A DNA stretch of 64,000 bases from Rhynchopus euleeides (taxonomy: Eukaryota > Euglenozoa > Diplonemea > Diplonemida > Diplonemidae): assembly GCA_963210315.1 (NCBI GenBank), contig OY723259.1, positions 930,001 to 994,000 on the forward strand, written 5' to 3'. The notes beneath the pieces are model-generated. The model saw only the letters and a program-made list of their open reading frames with translations, ran no database searches and was not told the DNA's origin. Shown in pieces: positions 54,112-64,000 of this stretch; within the stretch, counting starts at the first letter, position 1; each line of letters begins with the position of its first letter. Made by a program: the position numbers and the translations under genes.

Positions 54112-55014
54112 TCAGACGTGGATGTCATTCTCCTTTGCCTCGTACGGCTCGTTCGTGTTGCCGTGGCCCTCGCCCGCGCCAGCCTTGCGCAGGCACACGG
54201 CCCACACCAGCCCCCCCACAAGCAGAGCCGCGAGGGAGATGCACCCAATCACAATGGAGGCAATGGCGCCGCCCGACAGGTCGTCGTCCGCAACAGACCG
54301 GGGCACCGCAGTGGCCGGCACGGCGCACACCAACAGGTCCTTGCCGGCGACGGTGCGGCGCGACACGGAGTAGCCCACCTCACACTCCAGCGCCACGCAG
54401 CGGCCGTCGTATGCCACGACCGTGCTGACCGCGTGGGGATCGCACACCGCCAGCCCGGATGCCGTCTGCGACGCGCGCACCTTCACCACCACATCGTCTG
54501 TGGAAAACACCTTCGTGAAGGCAGACATCGCCACCACAGACTCACGCAGGGCAGCCGTCACGTTGGCCACCGACGCGGCCAGGTCCGCTGTCGGAGACTC
54601 CACCTGCACGATGAGCGTCACAGACCCGCACACGCCCAGCACCGAGGGGTTGGCAGTCCGCGCGGCAGCGACACGCTGCTTTGCGTCGGCAACGAGCGCG
54701 TCCACCCGCGCACGCTCGCACGCCACGTCTGGCAGCTCCACGACAAGGTTGACGGGCGCGGTTGCGCGTGTGACCGCCCCTGACGGCCCCACCTGGCACA
54801 GGTCGCCGCTGTGCGTCGAGCACATGCACACCTTAGACGACGGCGAGCATGCCGCCCCCGCATCGCCCGCCCAGCGGCAGTCCGCATCCTCCGTGCAGTA
54901 CTCCACAGACACCGGCGCATCCACGGGGGCCGCGCTCAGCTCGTCCGCCGCACGCGCCAGAGAGAGGCAGCACGCGGCAGCAACAGCGAGCAGGGGGAGC
55001 TGTGCCGAGGGCAT
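54112..55014 (-). CDS. Type I membrane protein, copy 4
   Basis: 300 residues, identical predicted protein. Confidence 0.8.
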   Translation of the reverse strand: MPSAQLPLLAVAAACCLSLARAADELSAAPVDAPVSVEYCTEDADCRWAGDAGAACSPSSKVCMCSTHSGDLCQVGPSGAVTRATAPVNLVVELPDVACERARVDALVADAKQRVAAARTANPSVLGVCGSVTLIVQVESPTADLAASVANVTAALRESVVAMSAFTKVFSTDDVVVKVRASQTASGLAVCDPHAVSTVVAYDGRCVALECEVGYSVSRRTVAGKDLLVCAVPATAVPRSVADDDLSGGAIASIVIGCISLAALLVGGLVWAVCLRKAGAGEGHGNTNEPYEAKENDIHV

Positions 55015-56212
55015 CGTGTGGGGGTGTGTTGTTTGCTGTGCTGGTTGCGGGGCAAACGTAATCTGCATTGTGCGGTGTGGTGAGATGTGTGTGTGTGTGT
55101 GGAGTGTGCGTGTTTGTGTACAATGTGCGTGGAATGGTTCCGCACAGAACAAGCCGATATCAAAAGGGAATCGCGCCGCTTCTGTATATCACCCACTATC
55201 ACAACCTTAACAACTCGGGGGGTGGGATGGGATGGGGTGGGGCGCCGTGTCGTCTTGCATGGGTTCTGATCATCGTTCCTCGCACTTGAAATTGAAAGCC
55301 AACTGGAAGCAGCATACAGGTGTGTGCCGGGCCGGTGGGGCTGTGACCCCCCACACCCACATGCCACACAGCAGGATACAGCCGCAGAGGCTGCCGCGCC
55401 CAAGAGCAATTGCGTCCCGTTAACGCGGCAGCCCCGCAACGCCGTGTGGCGTCTGCGGTCTGGTTAATCCCATCTGGTCCGGCATGGGGGGGAAGGGGGG
55501 TTCCCGTGCACGTGCACGCGCATCGCATCTCCTACTGCGGCTTGCCGAGAGCCTTGTGTCCCAGCAGCGCCGAGTGGAGGCACATGGTGCGCATGAAGAT
55601 GGGAGGGGATATGCTGTGCTATGCAAAGGGAAAGGGATCGGGAAGGAAGGGTTTCATGGCTATAAACGTGAGTGGGGAAGAGACCCCGCCGACCTTCCTC
55701 CCATCACATCACATCAGGGCTGCCTCCACAAACATGGCGGCAGCAAAGGGGGTGTGGCAGTGCACACAACGCCCTGCCCACAGCGTCACTCCTGGAGTGT
55801 GGCTAGTACTAAATGTGACTCACAGCAATGATGCCAACAACGCGACTGACGCGTCGCCATTCGTGTTGCTGGGGAATTGCCATGCACTCCGTCACACCGG
55901 CAGCCATATCCAATATACACACTGTGACCCGGGCGTTGTGCGAGAAGAAGAAAAGAAGAAAAGAAGAAGAGGGTGTAGGGGTAGGGGTAGGGGGGAAGGA
56001 ATATGATCACATCATCACGAGACATGCGGGCCTTCTTGCAAAGATACCCACATCTCCCGAAAAGTGTGAAGGGAAGGAGACACCGACGGCGCCCAGCTGT
56101 GGCTGTTGTGTGCATTCTATCTGTTCTGCTGAGCCTGAGCCTGGCGCACAGCACCACAGCGCCCAGTCAAGCAGACAAACAGACGTACCCACAATATGCG
56201 AGCAAGGCAAAA

Positions 56213-56240
56213 CAAAGCAAAGCAAAGCAAAGCAAAGCAA
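56213..56240 (+). repeat. Expanded AAGCA microsatellite in copy 5
   Basis: Two more five-base units than at 25384-25402. The same long allele is in copy 6 (about 62655-62682). Confidence 0.9.
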
Positions 56241-56937
56241 ACGCCACCGGTATCGGTATTGAGCTTTTTGGAATTGGGATCGGCATCAGCCAAAAAAATC
56301 GTCACATCACAGTTCGTTAAACTGTACACAACGAGCCGGCAGTGGTGCCCAAAGTGCACCACGCCCACGTCGCAACCACAAGGGCCAGCGCAGCAGCCCA
56401 GAAGTCACTCTGGCATATTGCGCATACCCCTGCCCCCTGCCCCCACCACTCTGCGCACCCGCCTCCCAGAGATGGGGCGGTGGGGGGGGTGGGCTATCAT
56501 GCGATCTGGATTTTGAGATCTCACATTTTTTTTTCTTTGGGTTCTGTGGAGTTGCATTTGATGATGTATCTGCAACAGGGAAACAACGAAATGGGGGAAG
56601 GAAAAAAAGGCGAGCAACAGGGTATCTGTTGCGCACACCACGTGCCCCCTCCCCCTGTCTTTCCGGGTGGGTGATGCAGAAGCTGCAGCACCGCGTGGTT
56701 TGTGCACCCCCTGACGCCCCCCCTTTCCCATCCCCCCAAAAGAAAGAAAGGGAAGAAAGACAAGGTGCAAAATTAAAAAGGATGCACACTGGGTTGGGGG
56801 AAGAGGGAATCATTTGATATTTTTTGCGCTTCGGGCATGAAAGAAGCGGGGTACATCTGGTATGGGTACAGTAGCCCATGCAGACATCCAGAAATGTGCT
56901 GGATCATGTTGGATCATCGCCACCCCGCTCCCTTTCC

Positions 56938-58866
56938 TCACGCGGTGCTGGCGTCGGCGTCGGCGACGGTGGCGCACACGTACGACGCAGCAAAACCCTC
57001 AGCGTTCACAGACCCGTCGCTGGTGAAGCGCACCACGGCAGGCCCCGACACACGCAGCGCCTCGACCGAACTGCGGCGCCCCGACTCGTGGAAGGTGCGC
57101 ACCCACTTGTTGCCCCCGTCCGCCGGGGCCGTGTAGACCGAGACATAGTCGTAGTTGGCCTCGGTGTCGAACATGTCCCACGTCAGCACGAGCGACTGCC
57201 CTGCGGGGCACCCCTCGAGGCGCCAGCACTGGGCGTCGTTGTCCGCGTACGTCTGGTTCGCCCCGGGGTGCTCCAGGAAGGCGGCACCGTCGGCGCCCGC
57301 CAGCGGGGCTGCCTGCATCGCCCCGCCCTTGCACGCGCGCGGGTACTCCGGCAGGGGCAGCGGGATCGCCGCACGCCGGAACAGCTCGTTCACAATCTTC
57401 GTCTGCAGGTGCCCGTAGCGCGACGCCGCCGCGCTGGCCCACCGCCACGAGCTCGGCACGGCCTCCCCCTCGGCCCACTCGCCCGACATGCGCCACGCGT
57501 AGTACGGGCGCGGCTGCGCCTCCGGGGTCGGGGTCCACAGGAAGTCGGGGTGGCGGTTGTTGTACCACTCCCCGCCCACAATCTCACCCGCCTCGTCCAG
57601 CTCCAGGTCGTAGTAGTACTGCACTGTCGTCACGGAGTCGCTCTCCTTGCTGTTCTCCTCCGCCTGCGTCGGCTCCGTCTCCACGAGGTACTCCATCTCC
57701 ATCCGCACCCCCACAATGTGCGTCGTCCGGCCGCTGCGGTACGCCGCAAACTTGTCCTCCGTGTGGTTCGCCAGCGGGATCATCGCCTCCTGCGGGGTCG
57801 CCGCCCGCCTGGACGTCTTCACGTTGAAGTACACCAGCTTGTACGAGTGCACGGGCTGGTTCCACACCTCGTAGTCGAACGTGGCGTCAATGATCAGGCT
57901 CCTGTGGCTCACACCCAGCTGGTTTGCCACCGCGATGTGCAGCGTCCCCGGGTTCGTGTCGAAGCATTCCTGGTCCTTCACACGCCCGTTCGCCGCGTCC
58001 TTCTCCACGTCTGCCTCCTTCTTGTTGCACCGCCCCCCGATGAACCGGGTCGGGAACTGCACGTTCGCCCACAGCATCGTCCCGAGCGCCTTCACGTCTG
58101 CCGGGTACATGACCACCTCCTCCCCGCGCGCCCCCGCCACGCTGATGGTGCGCACCGGGCGCGGCAGCATGTACGCGGCGGGTGCCCACCCGTGGCACAG
58201 CCCCATCCACGTCTCCACCGACCCGTTGTTGCGGTCCGCGTACACCTTCCCGCTGTTCCACGCGTGCCGGGTCAGGTACCCGTTCGTGTCCCCGACAATC
58301 AGGTCGTACTTCTCCGACGGCGACAGGTCGCTCGCCTTCTCCGTCGTGTTGTACGTCGCGACGGGGTGCTCCTGCGAGTACTCGTAGAAGTCGGACCACT
58401 TCCGCGGGCGCGTCGCCGCCAGCCCCTTGTCCCCGTAGCGCCACCCCGTCGACCCCCGGTACAGCGGCCAGTACGTGTCCGACCACGACTGCGTCGGCAG
58501 CGTGTACTCGCGCGGCACCTCCGCGTCCAGCCTCCACAGGTTCGTGATCACCGACGCCCCGCCGTCCACGAGGGCCGCCGCCTGCTCCTGAGATGCGCTG
58601 GCCGCCTGCGCCTGCCGCAAAACGCTGCTCGCACGCAGCAGCTTCTCGCGCTGCTGCGCCTTCAGGGACACGTACTCCCCGGACTTCACCTGCTCGGGAG
58701 TGAAGGGGGACGTGGCACGGTGCGCCCCACGCCTGCGCACGGGCATCTCACCCATCACCTCCTGCGGGTGGTCCTGCAGCCGCTGCATGTAGTCGCTGAT
58801 CTCCTGCTGCACTGTTGCCGCCGCGGGCACAGCCGCCCACATCAGCACTGCTGCGAGTGTGCGCAT
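56938..58866 (-). CDS. Transglutaminase-elicitor/CUB protein, copy 5
   Basis: 642 residues, identical predicted protein; the microsatellite change lies downstream of the gene and does not touch it. Confidence 0.85.
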   Translation of the reverse strand: MRTLAAVLMWAAVPAAATVQQEISDYMQRLQDHPQEVMGEMPVRRRGAHRATSPFTPEQVKSGEYVSLKAQQREKLLRASSVLRQAQAASASQEQAAALVDGGASVITNLWRLDAEVPREYTLPTQSWSDTYWPLYRGSTGWRYGDKGLAATRPRKWSDFYEYSQEHPVATYNTTEKASDLSPSEKYDLIVGDTNGYLTRHAWNSGKVYADRNNGSVETWMGLCHGWAPAAYMLPRPVRTISVAGARGEEVVMYPADVKALGTMLWANVQFPTRFIGGRCNKKEADVEKDAANGRVKDQECFDTNPGTLHIAVANQLGVSHRSLIIDATFDYEVWNQPVHSYKLVYFNVKTSRRAATPQEAMIPLANHTEDKFAAYRSGRTTHIVGVRMEMEYLVETEPTQAEENSKESDSVTTVQYYYDLELDEAGEIVGGEWYNNRHPDFLWTPTPEAQPRPYYAWRMSGEWAEGEAVPSSWRWASAAASRYGHLQTKIVNELFRRAAIPLPLPEYPRACKGGAMQAAPLAGADGAAFLEHPGANQTYADNDAQCWRLEGCPAGQSLVLTWDMFDTEANYDYVSVYTAPADGGNKWVRTFHESGRRSSVEALRVSGPAVVRFTSDGSVNAEGFAASYVCATVADADASTA

Positions 58867-60553
58867 CTTGCCGTCACTCACAATATGGTATTAGTGAATC
58901 TGCGTGTGCACAGGGTGGTGGTTGTGGTTATGGTGGTGGTGGTGGTGGCGGCGAGGGCAGGCAGAGTTCAGACAACAAGTGCAACGGAGGAGGGGAGGGG
59001 AGGGGGGTGTGGCGACTGGCGACTGGTGTTGACTGGTGTGACTGGCACACATCACGAGCGTGCGGTGCGCGGGCTTGGCGGTGGCGGTGGCGGTGGCGGT
59101 GGCAGTGGCGCTCCTGACCTGACCTGACCCACCCCAACCACTTCTGTTCGGCGCACGAAAAAAGATGGTGGATGCGGTGAAAAACCCCTGCTGTCTGTTC
59201 AGAACCAGACTTTATTCTTCTGTCTCTGAACGATGAAAGGCTGTGGCACAGCAAAGGGGAAAACAAGCTTCTGGGGCAGGAGGCGGCAACCGCTGCTCTC
59301 CTGCCCCGCCCTTCTCGGGGGTTTCGTTCAACCACAATCATGCACCGTCGCCCGCATATCCGATCAGCCGCGCCCAGGAGCTGGGGCGCGGGGAGCATGC
59401 ACCGCAATGCATGCAGCTGAAGGGGAAACGCGGCTGTGGTGCAGCCAGGCGGAGGCATTCAGAAAAAGGGCACAGACACACACGCACACGCAACAAAACA
59501 CAACACAAGACAACACACACCGCAAAGAAAGCAAAGCCGGGCAAACAAAACCCACTGCTGTGGGGGGTTGTCTTTGCTGCCCAAAGCGCTGATCCGACTC
59601 CGCTATCTTTTCTGTGTGTGCGCGTCTGTGCGTGTATGGGTGTCCATACGTGTGCTGCCGACAGTATTGTTTCTCTACCGTGACCCGAGACAGGCTATAG
59701 CGTTGCTGTTGTGGTATAAAAGAACACGGCGGGCCAAGACACACCGGAGGGAGGCACCGGCACCGACAGCGCGGTGTCCCCCGCGCATGTGGCAACACCG
59801 TGGTATGTACTGCAAACCTATAACGTGCCATGTTTGGGCCCTGGCTTCTGTGCCGGCATTCGGTTATCCCTCTCTCTTTCTGATTTTGTTTCTGGTTCTG
59901 GGTACACATATACAGTCACATTTTCGAGCGTGTTTTGACTGTTTCATTTTTGGTGGGTGGGGTGGGGCGAGCAGCAAAAGACACCGTGTACTGGGTCGGG
60001 CGAACCTCGCAGCACCTGAGTCCAACAGATACTCTGCCAGAACCAGGCAGCTGGTGGCTGCTGTCCCGGGCTTCCTTCCGCCCCACCCTTCTTCACTCTG
60101 CACTCCCAAAGAGGGAGAACACAGAGATAGAGACAGAGAGGGTGGGGGGGCGGAGAAGAGACCGCACACAGCCCCTGCGCTGCTTGGGATGATGCTACTG
60201 AAACTGGAAGTAGTAGAAGAAGAAGAAAGAAGAAGAAGAAGAAGACCAACTAGAATTAGAACTAGAAACGGGGCGGATAAGCAACCGCGACAGCGGCAAA
60301 GGGCAGAACCGCACACGACCAAGCCATGCTGTGCATGCGACTGGAGGGGGTGGAAGAGCGTGGCCACACAGGGTTAGCGCTGGCTGCGGCACACGCATTC
60401 ACACCACACCGCCATCCAGTGGGATGGGGAGCGAGGGATAGGGGGGAAAGGGGGCACCGCTGCTGGCTGGCAGCAGCCTGGGGTACCCGAAATGAGAGAG
60501 GCGCAGAGATGGGCGAACCACCAGCACGGAAAAGACAGCACCCACACTCACAC

Positions 60554-61456
60554 TCAGACGTGGATGTCATTCTCCTTTGCCTCGTACGGCTCGTTCGTGT
60601 TGCCGTGGCCCTCGCCCGCGCCAGCCTTGCGCAGGCACACGGCCCACACCAGCCCCCCCACAAGCAGAGCCGCGAGGGAGATGCACCCAATCACAATGGA
60701 GGCAATGGCGCCGCCCGACAGGTCGTCGTCCGCAACAGACCGGGGCACCGCAGTGGCCGGCACGGCGCACACCAACAGGTCCTTGCCGGCGACGGTGCGG
60801 CGCGACACGGAGTAGCCCACCTCACACTCCAGCGCCACGCAGCGGCCGTCGTATGCCACGACCGTGCTGACCGCGTGGGGATCGCACACCGCCAGCCCGG
60901 ATGCCGTCTGCGACGCGCGCACCTTCACCACCACATCGTCTGTGGAAAACACCTTCGTGAAGGCAGACATCGCCACCACAGACTCACGCAGGGCAGCCGT
61001 CACGTTGGCCACCGACGCGGCCAGGTCCGCTGTCGGAGACTCCACCTGCACGATGAGCGTCACAGACCCGCACACGCCCAGCACCGAGGGGTTGGCAGTC
61101 CGCGCGGCAGCGACACGCTGCTTTGCGTCGGCAACGAGCGCGTCCACCCGCGCACGCTCGCACGCCACGTCTGGCAGCTCCACGACAAGGTTGACGGGCG
61201 CGGTTGCGCGTGTGACCGCCCCTGACGGCCCCACCTGGCACAGGTCGCCGCTGTGCGTCGAGCACATGCACACCTTAGACGACGGCGAGCATGCCGCCCC
61301 CGCATCGCCCGCCCAGCGGCAGTCCGCATCCTCCGTGCAGTACTCCACAGACACCGGCGCATCCACGGGGGCCGCGCTCAGCTCGTCCGCCGCACGCGCC
61401 AGAGAGAGGCAGCACGCGGCAGCAACAGCGAGCAGGGGGAGCTGTGCCGAGGGCAT
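60554..61456 (-). CDS. Type I membrane protein, copy 5
   Basis: 300 residues, identical predicted protein. Confidence 0.8.
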   Translation of the reverse strand: MPSAQLPLLAVAAACCLSLARAADELSAAPVDAPVSVEYCTEDADCRWAGDAGAACSPSSKVCMCSTHSGDLCQVGPSGAVTRATAPVNLVVELPDVACERARVDALVADAKQRVAAARTANPSVLGVCGSVTLIVQVESPTADLAASVANVTAALRESVVAMSAFTKVFSTDDVVVKVRASQTASGLAVCDPHAVSTVVAYDGRCVALECEVGYSVSRRTVAGKDLLVCAVPATAVPRSVADDDLSGGAIASIVIGCISLAALLVGGLVWAVCLRKAGAGEGHGNTNEPYEAKENDIHV

Positions 61457-61544
61457 CGTGTGGGGGTGTGTTGTTTGCTGTGCTGGTTGCGGGGCAAACG
61501 TAATCTGCATTGTGCGGTGTGGTGAGATGTGTGTGTGTGTGTGG

Positions 61545-64000
61545 AGTGTGCGTGTTTGTGTACAATGTGCGTGGAATGGTTCCGCACAGAACAAGCCGAT
61601 ATCAAAAGGGAATCGCGCCGCTTCTGTATATCACCCACTATCACAACCTTAACAACTCGGGGGGTGGGATGGGATGGGGTGGGGCGCCGTGTCGTCTTGC
61701 ATGGGTTCTGATCATCGTTCCTCGCACTTGAAATTGAAAGCCAACTGGAAGCAGCATACAGGTGTGTGCCGGGCCGGTGGGGCTGTGACCCCCCACACCC
61801 ACATGCCACACAGCAGGATACAGCCGCAGAGGCTGCCGCGCCCAAGAGCAATTGCGTCCCGTTAACGCGGCAGCCCCGCAACGCCGTGTGGCGTCTGCGG
61901 TCTGGTTAATCCCATCTGGTCCGGCATGGGGGGGAAGGGGGGTTCCCGTGCACGTGCACGCGCATCGCATCTCCTACTGCGGCTTGCCGAGAGCCTTGTG
62001 TCCCAGCAGCGCCGAGTGGAGGCACATGGTGCGCATGAAGATGGGAGGGGATATGCTGTGCTATGCAAAGGGAAAGGGATCGGGAAGGAAGGGTTTCATG
62101 GCTATAAACGTGAGTGGGGAAGAGACCCCGCCGACCTTCCTCCCATCACATCACATCAGGGCTGCCTCCACAAACATGGCGGCAGCAAAGGGGGTGTGGC
62201 AGTGCACACAACGCCCTGCCCACAGCGTCACTCCTGGAGTGTGGCTAGTACTAAATGTGACTCACAGCAATGATGCCAACAACGCGACTGACGCGTCGCC
62301 ATTCGTGTTGCTGGGGAATTGCCATGCACTCCGTCACACCGGCAGCCATATCCAATATACACACTGTGACCCGGGCGTTGTGCGAGAAGAAGAAAAGAAG
62401 AAAAGAAGAAGAGGGTGTAGGGGTAGGGGTAGGGGGGAAGGAATATGATCACATCATCACGAGACATGCGGGCCTTCTTGCAAAGATACCCACATCTCCC
62501 GAAAAGTGTGAAGGGAAGGAGACACCGACGGCGCCCAGCTGTGGCTGTTGTGTGCATTCTATCTGTTCTGCTGAGCCTGAGCCTGGCGCACAGCACCACA
62601 GCGCCCAGTCAAGCAGACAAACAGACGTACCCACAATATGCGAGCAAGGCAAAACAAAGCAAAGCAAAGCAAAGCAAAGCAAACGCCACCGGTATCGGTA
62701 TTGAGCTTTTTGGAATTGGGATCGGCATCAGCCAAAAAAATCGTCACATCACAGTTCGTTAAACTGTACACAACGAGCCGGCAGTGGTGCCCAAAGTGCA
62801 CCACGCCCACGTCGCAACCACAAGGGCCAGCGCAGCAGCCCAGAAGTCACTCTGGCATATTGCGCATACCCCTGCCCCCTGCCCCCACCACTCTGCGCAC
62901 CCGCCTCCCAGAGATGGGGCGGTGGGGGGGGTGGGCTATCATGCGATCTGGATTTTGAGATCTCACATTTTTTTTTCTTTGGGTTCTGTGGAGTTGCATT
63001 TGATGATGTATCTGCAACAGGGAAACAACGAAATGGGGGAAGGAAAAAAAGGCGAGCAACAGGGTATCTGTTGCGCACACCACGTGCCCCCTCCCCCTGT
63101 CTTTCCGGGTGGGTGATGCAGAAGCTGCAGCACCGCGTGGTTTGTGCACCCCCTGACGCCCCCCCTTTCCCATCCCCCCAAAAGAAAGAAAGGGAAGAAA
63201 GACAAGGTGCAAAATTAAAAAGGATGCACACTGGGTTGGGGGAAGAGGGAATCATTTGATATTTTTTGCGCTTCGGGCATGAAAGAAGCGGGGTACATCT
63301 GGTATGGGTACAGTAGCCCATGCAGACATCCAGAAATGTGCTGGATCATGTTGGATCATCGCCACCCCGCTCCCTTTCCTCACGCGGTGCTGGCGTCGGC
63401 GTCGGCGACGGTGGCGCACACGTACGACGCAGCAAAACCCTCAGCGTTCACAGACCCGTCGCTGGTGAAGCGCACCACGGCAGGCCCCGACACACGCAGC
63501 GCCTCGACCGAACTGCGGCGCCCCGACTCGTGGAAGGTGCGCACCCACTTGTTGCCCCCGTCCGCCGGGGCCGTGTAGACCGAGACATAGTCGTAGTTGG
63601 CCTCGGTGTCGAACATGTCCCACGTCAGCACGAGCGACTGCCCTGCGGGGCACCCCTCGAGGCGCCAGCACTGGGCGTCGTTGTCCGCGTACGTCTGGTT
63701 CGCCCCGGGGTGCTCCAGGAAGGCGGCACCGTCGGCGCCCGCCAGCGGGGCTGCCTGCATCGCCCCGCCCTTGCACGCGCGCGGGTACTCCGGCAGGGGC
63801 AGCGGGATCGCCGCACGCCGGAACAGCTCGTTCACAATCTTCGTCTGCAGGTGCCCGTAGCGCGACGCCGCCGCGCTGGCCCACCGCCACGAGCTCGGCA
63901 CGGCCTCCCCCTCGGCCCACTCGCCCGACATGCGCCACGCGTAGTACGGGCGCGGCTGCGCCTCCGGGGTCGGGGTCCACAGGAAGTCGGGGTGGCGGTT
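61545..64000. repeat. Array unit copy 6 (partial, runs off the window)
   Basis: The first 2456 bp of a unit, with the long microsatellite allele and T at 62609 as in copy 5. The array therefore continues beyond the window. Confidence 0.95.
63380..64000 (-). CDS. Transglutaminase-elicitor/CUB protein, copy 6 (C-terminal part only)
   Basis: Only about the last 207 codons are in the window, including the CUB-like domain. The visible part is identical to the other copies; the 5' end lies beyond 64000. Confidence 0.85.
   Translation of the reverse strand, partial: NRHPDFLWTPTPEAQPRPYYAWRMSGEWAEGEAVPSSWRWASAAASRYGHLQTKIVNELFRRAAIPLPLPEYPRACKGGAMQAAPLAGADGAAFLEHPGANQTYADNDAQCWRLEGCPAGQSLVLTWDMFDTEANYDYVSVYTAPADGGNKWVRTFHESGRRSSVEALRVSGPAVVRFTSDGSVNAEGFAASYVCATVADADASTA

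Larger units (their letters stand above)
48671..55102. repeat. Array unit copy 4 (6432 bp)
   Basis: Complete unit and the last one with the short form of the AAGCA microsatellite. Confidence 0.95.
55103..61544. repeat. Array unit copy 5 (6442 bp)
   Basis: 10 bp longer than copies 1-4 because of two extra AAGCA units at about 56213-56240. It carries T at 56167 where copies 1-4 have G. Copy 6 shares both changes. Confidence 0.95.

Noticed and set aside
24274-64000. Array as a pure assembly artefact
   Set aside because: Copies differ by a unique insertion, a substitution and microsatellite length in a position-dependent way, which an artificial duplication would not produce; read evidence would still be decisive for exact copy number.

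Overview
The window is nuclear DNA of an unidentified single-celled eukaryote. The evidence is GC-rich protein genes, a proton-pumping pyrophosphatase whose 3' end can be read only across small phase-0 introns with GTATGC donors, signal-peptide and single-span surface proteins, many simple repeats, a LINE-type retrotransposon and several foldback elements. There are no operons and no bacterial signals. One gene family (transglutaminase elicitor) is best known from oomycetes but also occurs in other protists, so I do not name a lineage.

Layout. Positions 1-8.2 kb are gene-poor: two inverted-repeat elements (1-782; 954-2563), a short-hairpin and tandem-repeat region (4974-5440) and low-complexity DNA. 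Positions 8.2-14.7 kb hold two minus-strand genes: a vacuolar-type H+-pyrophosphatase with an intron-split acidic C-terminal extension (8235-12323) and a TLC-domain membrane protein (13782-14657). Positions 14.7-22.4 kb are a dense cluster of foldback elements. Each is built from its own short, iterated palindrome, some are nested, and one (17079-18391) carries a small zinc-finger gene. Positions 23.1-24.0 kb hold an unrecognised helical/proline-rich gene.

From 24274 to the window end there is a head-to-tail tandem array of a 6432-bp unit (five complete copies and one partial). Each complete unit carries two minus-strand genes: a secreted transglutaminase-elicitor protein with a C-terminal CUB-like domain (642 aa) and a type I membrane protein with a cysteine-rich ectodomain (300 aa). 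The copies are almost identical. Copies 5 and 6 share one substitution and a 10-bp expansion of an AAGCA microsatellite, which makes each of those units 6442 bp. Between copies 1 and 2 sits a 5083-bp non-LTR retrotransposon flanked by an exact 18-bp target duplication. Its endonuclease/RT half and its RNase H half are in opposite orientation, the arrangement expected from twin priming.

The array genes look like co-amplified cell-surface or secreted functions. The pyrophosphatase would acidify an internal compartment at the expense of pyrophosphate. Many long open frames in the GC-rich parts are antisense shadows and were left out.
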